A DNA stretch of 64,000 bases from Ctenosaura bakeri (GCA_948474755.1 CAOLHI010006723.1:25082-89081), one strand, 5' to 3'. Positions 35,024 through 47,274 are shown, counted from the first letter of the stretch. The notes: a model not told the origin generated them from the letters alone. Numbers and translations: made by a program.

Positions 35024-37437
35024 GATAAATTAAAACAACCATTACTATAGGAGAAATATCTGAGGAAATTAAAAGGGCTCAATTAGGAAAAGTCTCTGGA
35101 CCTGATGGATTCTCCGCCACCTTCTATAAAATGTTTGAAAATGAGCTTATACTGCCACTGTATGAAACATTGAACCAAGTGGTAAATGGAGGGAAACCTC
35201 AGCAAATGTTACATTGATCCCTAAAGAAGGGAAAGACACAACAATCTCACAAAATTATAGACCAATTTCATTGTTAAATCAAGATGACAAATTATTCACT
35301 GCAATTCTGACAGAAAGACTAAAAAATATTCCCGTGGATTGGATTCATTGGATTCATGAAGACCAGTCAAGCTTTTTACCTAGCCACCACTTGAGAAACA
35401 ATGTCCGGACTTTGATAAACATTATACAACATTAGAAATCTCATCAGAATAAGAAATTGAGACCGCTATTCTTAGATGCTATCTCATCAGAATAAGAAAC
35501 TGAGACTGTTATTCTTAGATGCTGAAAAAGCATTCGACAAAGTTTTCAGGTAATTCATGATTCAAGTCCTCAAAAAGATGAACATTAGGAATAACTTTAT
35601 TAAATGGATTCAAACAATTTATTCATAGCAGGAGGCCCATCTACTTGTCAACTCAGAGAAATCCAAAACCTCAGATAAATCCAAAACCTGTAAATTGAAA
35701 AAGGAACCAGACAAGGTTGCCGCCTTTTGTCAAATCTTTTTTCAATTGTAATTGAGGTGATTAATAATGTGATAAGGAATGATAAAGAAATACAAGGTTT
35801 AAAGATTGAAGGGACGACGTTTAAGCTCCAGGCATATGCAGACGACCTTGTCTTAATCCTAGGAAACCCTGTTCAATCAATACAGAAGCTTACTCAAATT
35901 TTGGAAGAATTTGGACAGATGGCAGGATTTAAGGTTAAACAAGATAAATCAGTAATACTAATAAAAAATTAACTGCAAAAGATGAGGAGGAATAGAAATC
36001 CAGAACAAAATTTAAAATCATTGTTAGGGAAAATTGCTGCTATAAAGATGAGTGTATTACCCAAGATGAATTTTCTTTTTCAAAATATTCCAATTATATT
36101 CAAATGAGATACTTTCAATCAATGGAAACAAAATCTAACAAAATTAATTTGGGCCAGGAAGAAACCAAGAATAAAATGGCAGATCTCAGAATAACAGGGG
36201 GTCTAGGTCTACCTGATTTACAATTATATGCATATGCTAATACCCTCACTTGGATAACAGATTGGATTTTATCAGATAATAAAAGATAACTGCTTCTAGA
36301 AGGAGCAGATTTAACTAATGGATGATATTCATATGTATGGTATCTTAAAAAGAATCCTGACAAAAAATTCTGTGAACTCCCAATAAGAAATTTGCTATTT
36401 AAAATCTAGTCCAAATATAAATCCCGGTTTTCTCCACAAGTACCATTATGGGTGTCCCCACAGGAAGCCTTTTATCATTTGTTCAGTAAACCTCAAAATA
36501 ATTGGTGGACATATAAAGAGCTATTAAAATTTCAAGGCAATGAACCAATTTTCAAAACTAAAGAAGAATTGTCAGCAGAAAGAATAAATTGCCCTTGGTT
36601 TTTATATTTGCAGCTATATACTAGATTTAAACAAGACAAGAGGGAAGAACAATTAAGTAACTCTCTTTCAGAGTTGGATGTCATCTCAGAGGCTGGCAAA
36701 AAAACATATTACAGCCAAATTTTATAAGCTCATTTTAAAATGGGAATTAGAACACGAGACTGTTAAAAGCAGTATGATAAAAGGGGCTCAAGATGTTGGA
36801 TATCCACTTCAGTTTGATAATTGGTTACAGGCTTGGAGAGATTTAAACTTTTCAGCCTGTCAATCATTTAAAGAAAATTATTACAAGATGTTATATAGAT
36901 GGTATCCAACTCCAGTTAAGATTGGCCAAAATTAAAGAGGGGGGAATGAAAATGGTTGGAAATGCAAATCTGAAAGAGGCTCGTTTTACCACTGCAGATA
37001 GAACTGCAAGAAAGCAAAGAAATATTGGAAGACTAAACATATAGAAATAACAAAAATTATAAGGAAGAATTTTCCAACGAAACCTGAACTGTATTTGTTA
37101 AATATGTTTAATGTAATTGAGAATCATGTTGCGAAATGGCACAAGAAACTAATACTCAATCTGATAATCAAAGCCAGAATTCTTTATGCGAAAACATGGA
37201 AAAGGAAGAATCTCCCACCATAGATTCATGGCTTAGAGATATTTATGAAGTATTAGAAATTGATAAAACGACAATGCTGGTGAATGATAAATCACTGGAT
37301 AATTTTAGGAATCAGTGGGGAGACCTAATCACATATTTTGGTGACAAATGGGGGGAAACTTTTGTTTTAGCTTTTAGAGAATAACTTAGATCACATGCTA
37401 TATGTTCATATTCAGTTTTGATCTCCTTTATCTTCCT

Positions 37438-37438
37438 T

Positions 37439-37498
<60 letters not shown>
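37438..37498 (+). repeat. (TAA)n microsatellite
   Basis: About 20 uninterrupted TAA/AAT units at the 3' tail of the nested L1. The homologous tail at 14304-14312 has only a few units, so the array expanded after duplication. Confidence 0.95.
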
Positions 37499-37503
<5 letters not shown>

Positions 37504-37513
37504 CTCCCAAAAA

Positions 37514-38147
37514 GGTAGAAAAGAACTTTTTGGTGCATTTGTGAATCTCAGCTCTGCCTTTGACCTTATTGACAGAGATCACCTCTGGCAACAGTTAGCT
37601 GCCACTAATATTGATAGAAGGCTGCTATTTTTTATACTTCCCTTAGGGTTAGACTCAAGGCAAACGGTCTTTTATCTGATATTATCCCTACAGATAGAGG
37701 AGTTCATCTAGGATGTCTTCTGGCTCCCTTTTTATATAGCTTTTATATAAAGGAGCTGACTGGACCAGAATGCTTCCCAGCTTCCATTCAAGGTGTTAAA
37801 CTCTCAGTTCTCTTGTATGCTGATGACATAGTTTTGATCTCTTTCAATTTGATTGGGATGCAGATACTTCTAAAGAAGTTGAATGCCTTTTGTTTAAAAG
37901 AGGGAACCACTCTAAAACCAAAGTAGTGGTTTTTCGGAAGAAGAGAAAATCACACCATTGGAGATTTAATGCAAATTCCATAGAACAGCAACCTTATTTT
38001 AAATATCTGGGTTTGGGTTTTAACTCAAAATTGTCATAGACAACTCACTTCCATGCAGTTAAACTGCCATCCTCCCATTCTATTCATTCCTTATTGCGGT
38101 TTTATAGATTCTATGAGGGAATTTGGTTGCTTCTATTGTCGAGGTCT
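37514..38147 (+). mobile_element. host non-L1 LINE, 3' side (composite copy 2)
   Basis: Continues the reading broken at 33268: GAFVNLSSAFDLID, later VLLYADDIVLIS near 37810. Degraded; ends where outer L1 sequence resumes near 38148. Confidence 0.75.
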
Positions 38148-39350
38148 TCCAGAAGAAAATTATGCAGAATATGCAGAAAATATGCAGAAAATCTTGAAAC
38201 TCAAACTTGAATTAGTACCAGAATTTTTCTTATTAGGAATTTTGGGATCTGATAAAAAGATGGATTTTTATACTAGAGGACTAGCATGGCATTTGATTGT
38301 GGCAGCCAGACTGGTTCATGCAAGGCACTGGAAATCGCCTACCATCCCCACAACTGATGAATGGTAGGAAAAAGTCACTGAAATTGCAAAGATGGACAAA
38401 ATGACTTACAGATTAGAAAATAAGAGGGACAGCAAAGTTTATAAGGCATGGGAGTTGTTTACAGCATTTCTCGAAAGCAAAAAAAATTCCAAATAACAGC
38501 TTCCATTGCCGATTCCTTAATACTTTCTGTTTGCAGAGTGAGATCCAAGTGTGTTTTTCATTTTCATTTATGTTTGAGTCGCCCGCTTGGTTTTTTATTT
38601 TCAGTTTTGAGGGGAAACATGGTGTGTCTAAAAGGCTTAAATGTAATTCAAACACAATCTATTTTTCTTCATTTTCATATGTTAACTTGGTTCATGTTGG
38701 TACTCCCCGGGTAATGCTGTGGTGGGAAGAAGAAGAAGGAGGAGGAGGAGGAGGAGGAGGAGGAGGAGGAGGAGGAGGAGGAGGAGGAGAAGAAGTAGTG
38801 GAAGATCTGATGTTTATTGGCTCTTTCGGTTGGTTAGGGATGTGAAGGATTACCATTATCACTATTTCATTGTAGATTAAAAGAGTTCCTTGCCTTTAAT
38901 GTAATAGTTGTAAGATAATTAGCGGTTGGTATAGAGAAGACTGTGTTTAGTAGCAATGAAGCTAACGTTATTCAGTCAGACCAATTAGCTTTTTCTCTTT
39001 TCCTATAATGAGGAGGTAGTAGTTAATTATATCTTTTGAGATTGTTATAAGGCTGTTATCTCAGGGGAAAGTTCTCATTTTAAGTTATCATGTATGTAGG
39101 TAATTGATAGGTATGCAGCATTTGTAGTAGTGTTTACTTATAGATAGTATTATAGTAATTGGAGTAGTATTGCGTAAGTCCTTTCTTAGTCCTTACATGT
39201 TATACTGTTGTTTGATTTGTGTTTATTTTCCAACTTTTTTTTCCTTTTATGTTCTTATCCTATTCTATGTCAGATATAGATATAGATAGATATAGATACA
39301 CACACACACACACATTTTCTATATCAATAAAAATACTTTTTTAAAAAAAG
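38148..39350 (+). mobile_element. outer L1 3' end with (GGA)n and CA repeats
   Basis: ORF2 C-terminus (38053-38367 frame: PEFFLLGILGSDKKMD, WHLIVAARLVHARHW), then a long 3' UTR with a (GGA)n array at 38728-38790, a short (CA)n run at 39298-39314, and AATAAAAATA at about 39325. Confidence 0.7.
38728..38790 (+). repeat. (GGA)n microsatellite
   Basis: About 20 GGA/GAA units in an L1 3' UTR. The homologous place at 15525-15540 has only GATGAAGAAG, so it is a local expansion. Confidence 0.95.
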
Positions 39351-40018
39351 ATATTGTGTTGGTAGAATATTTGATTTTGATGGACTTAGAAATAAGCAAA
39401 AAATTGAGCTGAAATGAAATAAAGCATAAAGCCCACAATAGTCTGGGATGTAAGCAAGGAATATATGAGAGGACAATTTGTAAAATATTATAGAAAATAT
39501 TCTAGAAAATTCTAGAAAACTAATTTGGTATATTGAGAGCTTTTGGTAATGTGTTCTTGATTGCATCGCTTGTTTTATAGAAAATCCAACCAGATTGCCT
39601 CTAAAATGCCTCAAAAGGTACTTTAATTACTTTGAAAACTAACCAGAAGTAATGTAAAGATAGAAGATTTTGCCTATTGTTTATAAGTCATCTTTATTAG
39701 TTTTCATTATATCCACATATATTGAACAGGTAACAAAAGAAATAGAAAAAACCCTGACAAAAAAGGACACTAGGAAAAATGTAACATACGATCAGATAGG
39801 TAAAGAACAGACAATACCTAACTACATAAAATGAAGACATGATGAAACAAACACCTACAATTATACATACATGCTTACTTCCCTCTCTGATAGGGCTACA
39901 GATTAGGTATATTTCATTCTTATTATACTACACCTTTTCATTCTTGGTTATCAATTTTATCGTTCTGCCTTTAGAATACTCTCATGTTAATTATTCATCA
40001 AAATTAGACATCATCCAT
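39351..40018. other. unit sequence plus unassigned AT-rich stretch
   Basis: 39351-39660 is duplicated unit text matching 46735-46850 and 49430-49560. 39660-40018 (TTTATTAGTTTTCATTATATCC) resembles a minus-strand LINE 3' UTR but has no diagnostic motif. Confidence 0.45.
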
Positions 40019-40508
40019 TCAAATATTTAAACATGGCTATCATGTCCCCGCTTAACCTTCTCTTGTGCAGACTAAACTTATCCAGCTCCTTAAGCTGCTC
40101 CTCATCAGGCATGGCTTCCAGACACTTCACTATTTTGGTTACCCTTCTCTGGACATGCTCCAGTTTGTCAATACCCTTCTTGAAATATCCTTCTCGAAAT
40201 GAGGTACCCAGAACTGGACACAGTATTCCAGATGAGGTCTAACCAAAGCAGAATAGAGTGGTACCATTACCTCCCTTGACCTAGACATCATATTCCTCTT
40301 GATGCGACCAAGAATTGCTGCCGCATCACACTGCTGATTCATGTTCAACACCACGAAGACTCCGAGATCCTTTTCACGTGTACTGTTATCCAGTCATATG
40401 TCCCACATCCTATATTTGTGGATTCCATTTTTTCTCCCTAAGTATAGGACCATACATTTCTCTCTGTTGCAGTTCATTTTGTTAGCTTTGGCCCAGCTCT
40501 CCAATCTG
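40019..40508 (-). mobile_element. CR1 LINE 3' portion
   Basis: Starts ATTTAAACATGGCTATCATG and runs through the CAGAACTGGACACAGTATTC and GACTCCGAGATCCTTTTCACG segments of CR1, minus strand. Homologous to 24610-24835 and 50030-50960. Confidence 0.75.
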
Positions 40509-41477
40509 AATCAGCCATGTTATTCTTTTGAACTATCTGCTTGGGGCGGACCTTCACAACAACATATCTCCAACTGAAAACCTACAGATTTGTTCATGAC
40601 AATGGATTTGTGTTTTTTTCAGCCCCACAACAGACAGTCCATCTGTGATCAGCTATGGGGCCACGAGGGGCTGATTACAGAACTGTAATGTCTGTGTAGT
40701 CCTTAGCTCCACCATTTGTTGAAGTTTCCTAGAAAAAAAATATATAATATTACCTAATCAGGACTTGGTCACACATGCCAATCAGCATGCTTTTTCACAG
40801 GTTCAAGCAAACATGGCCATCAATAAACTCTTTCAAATATTAGTATTATGCTTTTGAAACTGGAAAATCACTTGTTGGTTCAAACAGAATAGTGATGTGA
40901 AGCTAAAAAGGGGGACACACAGACTTAACACTATCTTGTGAAAATTGCTATGGCATTGGATTCTGTTTCGCTGGACAAAAATATCACCCACAGTACATAC
41001 AGGGTCCAACAGAAATTTGAAGCACATCTTCAAATGCAGGATGAAACCAGAGATGTACATTCCCAAGATGATGATGGCTATGTTCACATATCATAATCGA
41101 TGGTCACATAAACCTTTTTAATCCTACAAAGGAGATTAACTAAATCTTAAAGACTGTAAACACCTAAGAATCAAAAACCAAGAGGATGGATGTAAAAAAA
41201 ATACTGGTTCTGAACCCACAAGTTGTCTATGAAACCTGGAGAGCTGAGGTATGTTTTTAAAAAGTCTACATGCAAAAGAAAGTAGCAAGTTGAGTTCAGT
41301 TCTTATGTAATTCTGTCTCAAGATACCAAAAACACTTAAACCCTAAATCTTTGTAGCAACTGAGATTAAGAGCCTATTAATTGTCCTGGTAATGTACACT
41401 CATGTTGATATGTCCTGGTAATATACACTCATGTATAGGATGCAGGTGAACACTTCCAACATAATGAGAATGGACGA

Positions 41478-41895
41478 AGTTTACTGCAGTTCCTAGGCCG
41501 CGCTTGAAGTGACATTAGATATCATTTTGATAGCAATAATTTGGCTTTCCTCTACCATCCCTCTTCACATGTTTGTGAGGCCACCGGACAAGCATGAAAC
41601 TAGGCACGGCCACTAATCGCCGGACATTCCATTTCCCACCCAGGCAGGCCAGAAATAGCCAGATCGCCACTTTAGGAGACCATCCAGCAAGCACGCTATT
41701 ATGTATGCACGCTACTTACAAAGAACTCCCTACCCCGAGCAGGCAACTTGACAAGCTGGATACTCAAATGTCAAGTACTGCACATACTGTCTACTTCTTT
41801 GTCAATTCGGACTTAACTCAATCATGCTAAATTCTGACCTTTCGGAGGCTTTGTCTCTAATAGCAATTTCTAATAGCAATTTCTAATAGCAATTA
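41478..41895. other. unclassified insertion in the intron unit
   Basis: Replaces unit sequence that is continuous at 16240-16880. One plus-strand open frame (41594-41830, 78 codons, starting MKLGTATNRRTFHFPPRQ) reads like a transposon fragment but I cannot place it. It ends in three copies of an AATAGCAATTTCT-type 15-mer (about 41855-41895). Confidence 0.4.
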
Positions 41896-42464
41896 TCAGT
41901 TTATATAGTAAAGGTATATAAAGTGAGAGCCATCCTGGCAATTGATGGTTTGAAGTAGTGGGTTCGTAAATGTGTCATATTTTTTGCTTTACAAAATACA
42001 GTACTCCTAAATTTACATTACCAATTCAATTAGTAAAGCATATTCATCTGGATTCAGTTGGAACTGAAAATTATTACACACCTGTCCATCCTTCCATAAA
42101 TTAATAGAACTTAATAGAACTCAAGTCAGCTCATCCAAAAGAAGGTTCCAAATGATTTGATCCCAGGATTTCCCAAGGAGAAGTATCTGAATGAGACCAC
42201 ATAAACCAGTGATGATAAACACTCCAGAGAAATTTGAATAAACAGTGTAGACAAATTCAGTTTCAAAATTTCATTAATATTTGGAGGAACTAATAAGCCC
42301 AAATGCCCAAAAGCTTCTGGACAGCACTGAACCTACCAATTGGCAACCACTCAGTGGAACATTAGCCCCAACAGGCATAGCCACAGGATGTCCTTGATCC
42401 AGTTTTAGACTCCTCATAAATTAAATTCTGTGGTCCATATTAGAACTAAGAACTATATATCTGA

Positions 42465-42882
42465 AGCGCTTTCCACATGAGGAATGAGTTCAGGCATGGG
42501 GACACAAGTGGATTGAGACCGTGACAGCACTTCTGCATGACGTTATCACAGTCCCACCTTTCTCCCGTCGCCAGCTACAACAATCGCAGGGTAAATCATT
42601 GACAGAGTTTCTCTGTCACTGACTCCCAATCACACACCGATCCCATCCTTCCCTACCATATAGGAAGGCAGGAAGCATGATGGAGGCACTTCCTGCCCCA
42701 GGGCAGCATGAGAAAGAGCCTGACTGTACTGTGGAAGATAGGCGTGTGTCAGCCATGCTCACTTCCACAGGGAGCCTATCAAATGTGGAGGGAAGTGTTC
42801 ACGTTGTGCTCCCTTCCTGGCAAAGGCACTAACGAGACAGTGACCAGAGGACAATGGGATCAGGTAGCATGTGGAAATGGCC
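42465..42882. mobile_element. Harbinger-like MITE with TGA target duplication
   Basis: GCGCTTTCCACATG and CATGTGGAAATGGCC termini, flanked by TGA at 42462-42464 and 42883-42885. Orthologous to 17415-17833. Interior moderately GC-rich, no coding frame. Confidence 0.7.
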
Positions 42883-43543
42883 TGAGTTAGGACAGGTGGA
42901 TATCTGATTTATTTTATATCCCATAAAGAAGACCACACTTAAAAAAAACCCTGAAAATCAAAAAATTCATTTTGCTTGAATTATTTTCTGATTACTTCTG
43001 GTTTACTTCAATATGCAAACCCTTCATATATTCACAAAATCTCTGTCTCAGGCCATGATCAGACAACTTATAGTCTTAGATTTCCTATAATTGGCTCCTA
43101 TACATACTGTAGGGCAAATTTTTGTCCACTGAAACAGAATGGAATCCCATATCCATTTTCACAAGAGACTGCTAAGTCTTTATGTCTCCTTATTTAACTC
43201 CACATCACTATTTTGTTTTACCCAACAATTCATTTTCCAGTTTCAAAAAAAACAATGCTAAAATTGGAAAGAGTTTATTGATCAAATAAGTAGGGTTGGG
43301 ACAGGCACTTTTTGAGAGACAACATGAAACAGTTTTTCACTATCAGAATTCGTTCCCATACGCGTCCACCCCCAATAACTGCAATATTACAAACACACAC
43401 TGAAGAGGGGATTTGATCTCCAACTTGCCATTCCACCTATCCATCTGCCAGTCATTAAATACAACCAAACAGATACACATAGATGAACCTTATGCATATG
43501 GACACTAAAAATATCAGAAATGGAATTGAGAATAGGTCCTTAC

Positions 43544-44264
43544 CTAGAACAACACTGTAATATTTGTTCCACTCTTTAAAGACAAAATGATGGAACAAGA
43601 GGTCTTGTGAAAGATAAAGAAGCATGTTTGACATCCTTTCTGTGAAAGACATCCTGTCTGTTAGCCCTCCCAGGCTGGCAGGCACATAAGATGGAGGAGA
43701 TGGGAGACCACCACAGAGACGTTCCATTGTGTTTCCAAAAGAGAAACGTAACGAATGTATAAATGGAACATGAAGCTTTTCAGCAAGCAGTTCCCCACAA
43801 GGAATGACTGGGTCCAAAAGAAGGACATCAAAATGGGTGGACTCCAACTTTCGTAGCAGCTTCTCATTCAACACAACCCCATCACAGAAAGATCTGTATA
43901 CGTAGAGCATCTTCATCATAAAGTCATACAACTTGATAGAAAATTCCCAGAATGGTTTTTCATGCTTCTCATAAGACCATAAATAGAAGAAGTCCTCCAG
44001 CAAAGCATCCATGTCCTCCTTAGAGAATGGACCTGGGATCACTTCTGTTTGAAACGATGAAGATTCATTTGAGTTAGGGCCCTGATAGAAGGAAGGAAAT
44101 AGCACTGTCACTTGGTAGCCCCTGGCTGTGAGCTCACGCAGTATAAATTTTATATTGATCCAGTGGCTATGGTGAGTTGGCCAGACAAGGACATTCCCAC
44201 TGGAAGCTGGGCCCAAAAGGAACACCATTATCAAGGGCACAATCAGCACACATTTCGCAGACAT
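43544..44264 (-). CDS. UGT2-like alternative first exon, copy 4 (open)
   Basis: UGT2A/2B-like first exon, exactly 721 bp from ATG (44264) to donor CTAG|GTAAG (exon end 43544, phase 1). Starts MSAKCVLIVPL, so codons 3 and 5 differ from the MSVKW of copies 2 and 3. Signal peptide about 1-23; LVWPTHHSHW with catalytic His34; NES sequon; Asp in LLLDPVIPCGELLAEK, where the preceding Ser is Leu; GLTDRMS near the end. The 5' flank has lost the HNF1-like match (GTCAGTCATT at 44365-44356), so expression may differ from copies 1-3. An LTR (44591-45215) sits about 330 bp upstream of the ATG. Confidence 0.9.
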
Positions 44265-44590
44265 TGTGCTCCTGTTTTTTTCCACTTGTTTAATGGTGTG
44301 GCAAAGGAAACTACTGGGCTGTTACAGGACACTCTTGCATTTCAGAACAATTCAGAATGACTGACCTTCGTCACTCCTTGGCATGCACACTATCAAGAAA
44401 ATGATGGACTCTGTGCTAGGGCAAAATCCTCTCAGAGATCACACAGTTTGATTTTGCTCAGAAGCTAGAACACACAATTACTATTCCATCTGCTAGAAAT
44501 TGAGAAATATCTTCCCTGTTCAAAGTACTACCTTATTTCTAATATCTACTGTAGACAGTTTTTAAAAAATAAAATTCAGCTAATAGATAA

Positions 44591-45215
44591 TGTGAAGATC
44601 CATGGGACCTGGCCAGCCTGATACCTCTTTATGTCAGGTTCTGAACAGCCAGGGACATTTCTGGGCAAGCCAGGGCTATGACAATCAGGTCTGCTTCTAT
44701 TCTCCCTCCCTGGAAAATGCAGCACTCTGCTCACTTTTGTCCCCCTGGCTTCCTCTCCCAGATTTTCTCCCTTTATTGCTTTCCTTATATTTCTGCACCC
44801 TCTATCATATATGAGGAAAAGCAGTGATTTGTCTCTCCAATGACTGTGGTACTTATGGTTCGGATGGTAAGGTGTTTAATCCAATATTGATCAGAGATTC
44901 TGTGGAGACAGCTTTTATAAATATATAAACAAATCTTTATTAAACCCACTGTCAAGGGATAAGGTATTGGAAATCAAAGATTTTTTAAACCAGCACAACA
45001 CTTCTCTCTCTTCATCAACTCTCTACTTTATTCAACTACACCAACTCTGCTTTGAACTTCTACTCCCTGTTTTCAGTTAAATTTCCATTATTTCTTTCTC
45101 CCATCTAGCCCTTCCCTTTGGCTATCTGGGTTTCTATTTGCTCCAGCCAATTATTTTGAACCCCTGGGGTTGCCATGGTGCTTCTATTACCAAGCCCCCC
45201 TCAGGGTTCATCACA
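44591..45215. mobile_element. solo LTR upstream of exon copy 4
   Basis: 625 bp, begins TGTGAAGATCC and ends TTCATCACA, flanked by GATAA on both sides (44586-44590 and 45216-45220). The homologous flanks at 585-600 and 19545-19560 (CAGATAAATCCACAGG) are empty. TATAAATATATAAA is at about 44917; orientation not settled. Confidence 0.8.
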
Positions 45216-46390
45216 GATAAATCCACAGGGCTTAGAATAGTATTATGATATTGTTTACCATCTAACCATCACACTGGGAATATGCCCCACATTTGCATAG
45301 TTCCATGTTGATGCAAGACCCTGACTGAGCAAAGGGTAGAGGTTGCTTCCAAGCAATAACTGATGCACAGAAGTGTCTTCCACTTAGATAGTGAATTACA
45401 TGGGAATTTATGATGTGACTATGAAAGAGGGTTAAATTATTACTCTCCTTGGCCTGAGTAAGACTACCACAGCCTTTGGAATGCTATGCAAGCCTTACAG
45501 GAGAAGAATCTAAACCTTTTATGTTAAACTTAACTATTAATATATTTTATTGTTGACTTTTCTGTATTGCATTGTTAAATATGGTGTTTGTTTTATTATT
45601 GTATCGTTAACCATATAATTAATTTTCGTATTATCATCGTGTTAATTGTATTTAGTTTTAACTTATATCGTGAGCCACAATGAGTTCCCTGTTAGGAAGA
45701 AGGCAGGAATATATAAATTAAATAAACGGATAAATATTCTGTACATAGCAAGAATAATACTAGATTCTTAGCTTATTTGTTAACACCATAAAACATCACT
45801 GTTTTATTTTCCACTTCTCTGTTTGGATATATTTTCTTTTGACAAATACTAATGAGAATCAGTCATGCATTACCAAACTGAACACAACATTAAACACACC
45901 TGCTTGTGTAGTACAGTGGTCACCTATGTCTCAGTCCAAATTGAAAATTGGGATATTTACAGCAATATGTTGCCAAAGATACCAAGAAATCCAAAGTGGA
46001 TTCAAAAAAAGATGGTAAAAGAAGAAAAGAAGAAATATTCAAAACCCAATTAAAGAAAAAGGACTAAAAATACACAGAGCAGCATGTAGAAAGACTGTTT
46101 ACATTTTTAGAAAGAACTCAAAGAAAGGTTCCAAAAGAAGCCATCACAAAAATTCTGTAGGAGAACAAATGTTTTAATAAAGGTAATGATCTCCAACAAA
46201 TGAACATAAAAATAAAATATATACTCAGAAAGGATCCTCAAATTAGGTGAGAGTTGGGGCCCATGGACAAAACGACTTAATAGTAATAATTTGGGGAAGA
46301 AGGTAGTTGGTAAATGACCTACAGGTCAGTGTTGGTATACAACCAGATAAAGCACCAACTAAATGGTCATTTTAGAAAGTTGAAACCTGG

Positions 46391-46612
46391 GGGCCATTGG
46401 TGATACACAATTACAGTGCTATTACTTCACTTTAGCTGATATGGTTCCATCCTATGGAATTCTGGGATTTGATGTTTACGGAAGAGAATTTAGAAATCTC
46501 AGCCAGAGTGTTCAAGTGTCTCACCAGACTACAATCTTCACGATTCCACCAGTTGCAGCCATGACAGTTAAACTGGAATAATACCATTATAACGTTGTAG
46601 TATTAATGGGCC
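46391..46612. mobile_element. foldback MITE, unit copy
   Basis: Same element and position as 8881-9100. A fifth copy is cut at 57697 by an L1. Confidence 0.6.
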
Positions 46613-46889
46613 ACTGATGAGCTGGTATTTGTAAATCATCCTCAGCTTGGCAGCTTGTTTATTCAAACTGGGTGAATATCACACCTTCTAAATATTTTAA
46701 ACGAGTCATCTCCATTGCCCTTGTAGAATATTTGCATTTTGATGGATTTAGAATTGAGGGGGAAAAATTGAGCTGAATTAAAATAAAGGCATAAAGCCCA
46801 CAATAGTCTGGGATGAAAAAAGAGGTTATATGAGAGGACAATTTGTAAAATATGGTTCCAGATTGGAAAAAAGAGAGAGAGAAATGAAA

Positions 46890-47052
46890 AAGAGGAAGTT
46901 GGACTAAGAGCCTGGAGACCGGGGTTTGACTCCCCACTCAGCCAAAGAAACACAGTGGGCGACTCTGGATGCCTCACACACTCTCAGCCCCAGAAAACAC
47001 TGTGATAGGGCCACCTTAGATGACTTGAAAGCACACAGCAACAGACAACAAT
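46890..47052 (+). mobile_element. tRNA-derived SINE with CAA-rich tail
   Basis: Orthologous to 21290-21473: GGTTTGACTCCCCACTCAG B-box region and a CACAGCAACAGACAACAA tail. Confidence 0.75.
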
Positions 47053-47099
47053 GGAAGAAACTAGGGCATGTGTAATTGTGGTGAAGTTAGTCTTCTCAG

Positions 47100-47274
47100 G
47101 ACGCTTCCACATGAGACTGTTATAGTGCTATGATTCCACTTGCAACATCCTATGGAATCCTGGGGTTTGCAGTTTCGGGAGGGGCCGCCTGGCCCGTCCC
47201 AAAACTGCAAACCCCAGGATTCCATAGGATGTTGCAAGTGGAATCATAGCGCTATAACAACCTCGTGCGGAAAT
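47100..47274. mobile_element. near-perfect palindromic MITE
   Basis: Two arms of about 75 bp are almost exact inverse complements (for example CACTTGCAACATCCTATGGA against TCCATAGGATGTTGCAAGTG), separated by a short GGGCCGCCTGGCCCG-type centre. The homologous site at 21497-21510 is empty. Same family as 25465-25666 and 49069-49266, but the youngest by arm identity. Confidence 0.85.

Larger units (their letters stand above)
33269..37498 (+). mobile_element. L1 nested in the reverse transcriptase of a host LINE
   Basis: The 15-bp target duplication AAATACTCCCAAAAA is perfect (33254-33268 and 37499-37513). The L1 is 5'-truncated, beginning within ORF2 (DMVWDAAKAYIQGIIIQL, homologous to the start of 4987-6567), and runs through RT fragments (35214-35435, 35727-35972 with AYADD) to the C-terminus (36452-36935, 37136-37384). 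It has many frameshifts. The tail is a (TAA)n array at 37438-37498. A SINE (33398-33638) and a solo LTR (34060-35023) are inserted in it. Confidence 0.85.
40509..43543 (-). other. unit sequence and intron downstream of exon copy 4
   Basis: Homologous to 15596-18525 from about 40798. Contains a MITE (42465-42882) and a non-homologous insert (about 41478-41895) of unknown kind. No UGT exon 2-like block recognised. Confidence 0.6.
44265..46889. other. 5' flank and unit sequence of exon copy 4
   Basis: Homologous to 19247-21285, carrying a solo LTR (44591-45215) and the unit foldback MITE (46391-46612). No LINEs at the points where unit 1 carries them. No gene seen. Confidence 0.65.

Noticed and set aside
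37438..37498. CRISPR or satellite array.
   Set aside because: A simple trinucleotide repeat without spacers in a vertebrate context.
37418..37711. Protein with a long Asn run.
   Set aside because: Translation of the (TAA)n/(AAT)n microsatellite in an L1 tail joined to LINE remnants.
38531..38845. Protein with a long Gly run.
   Set aside because: Translation of the (GGA)n array in an L1 3' UTR.
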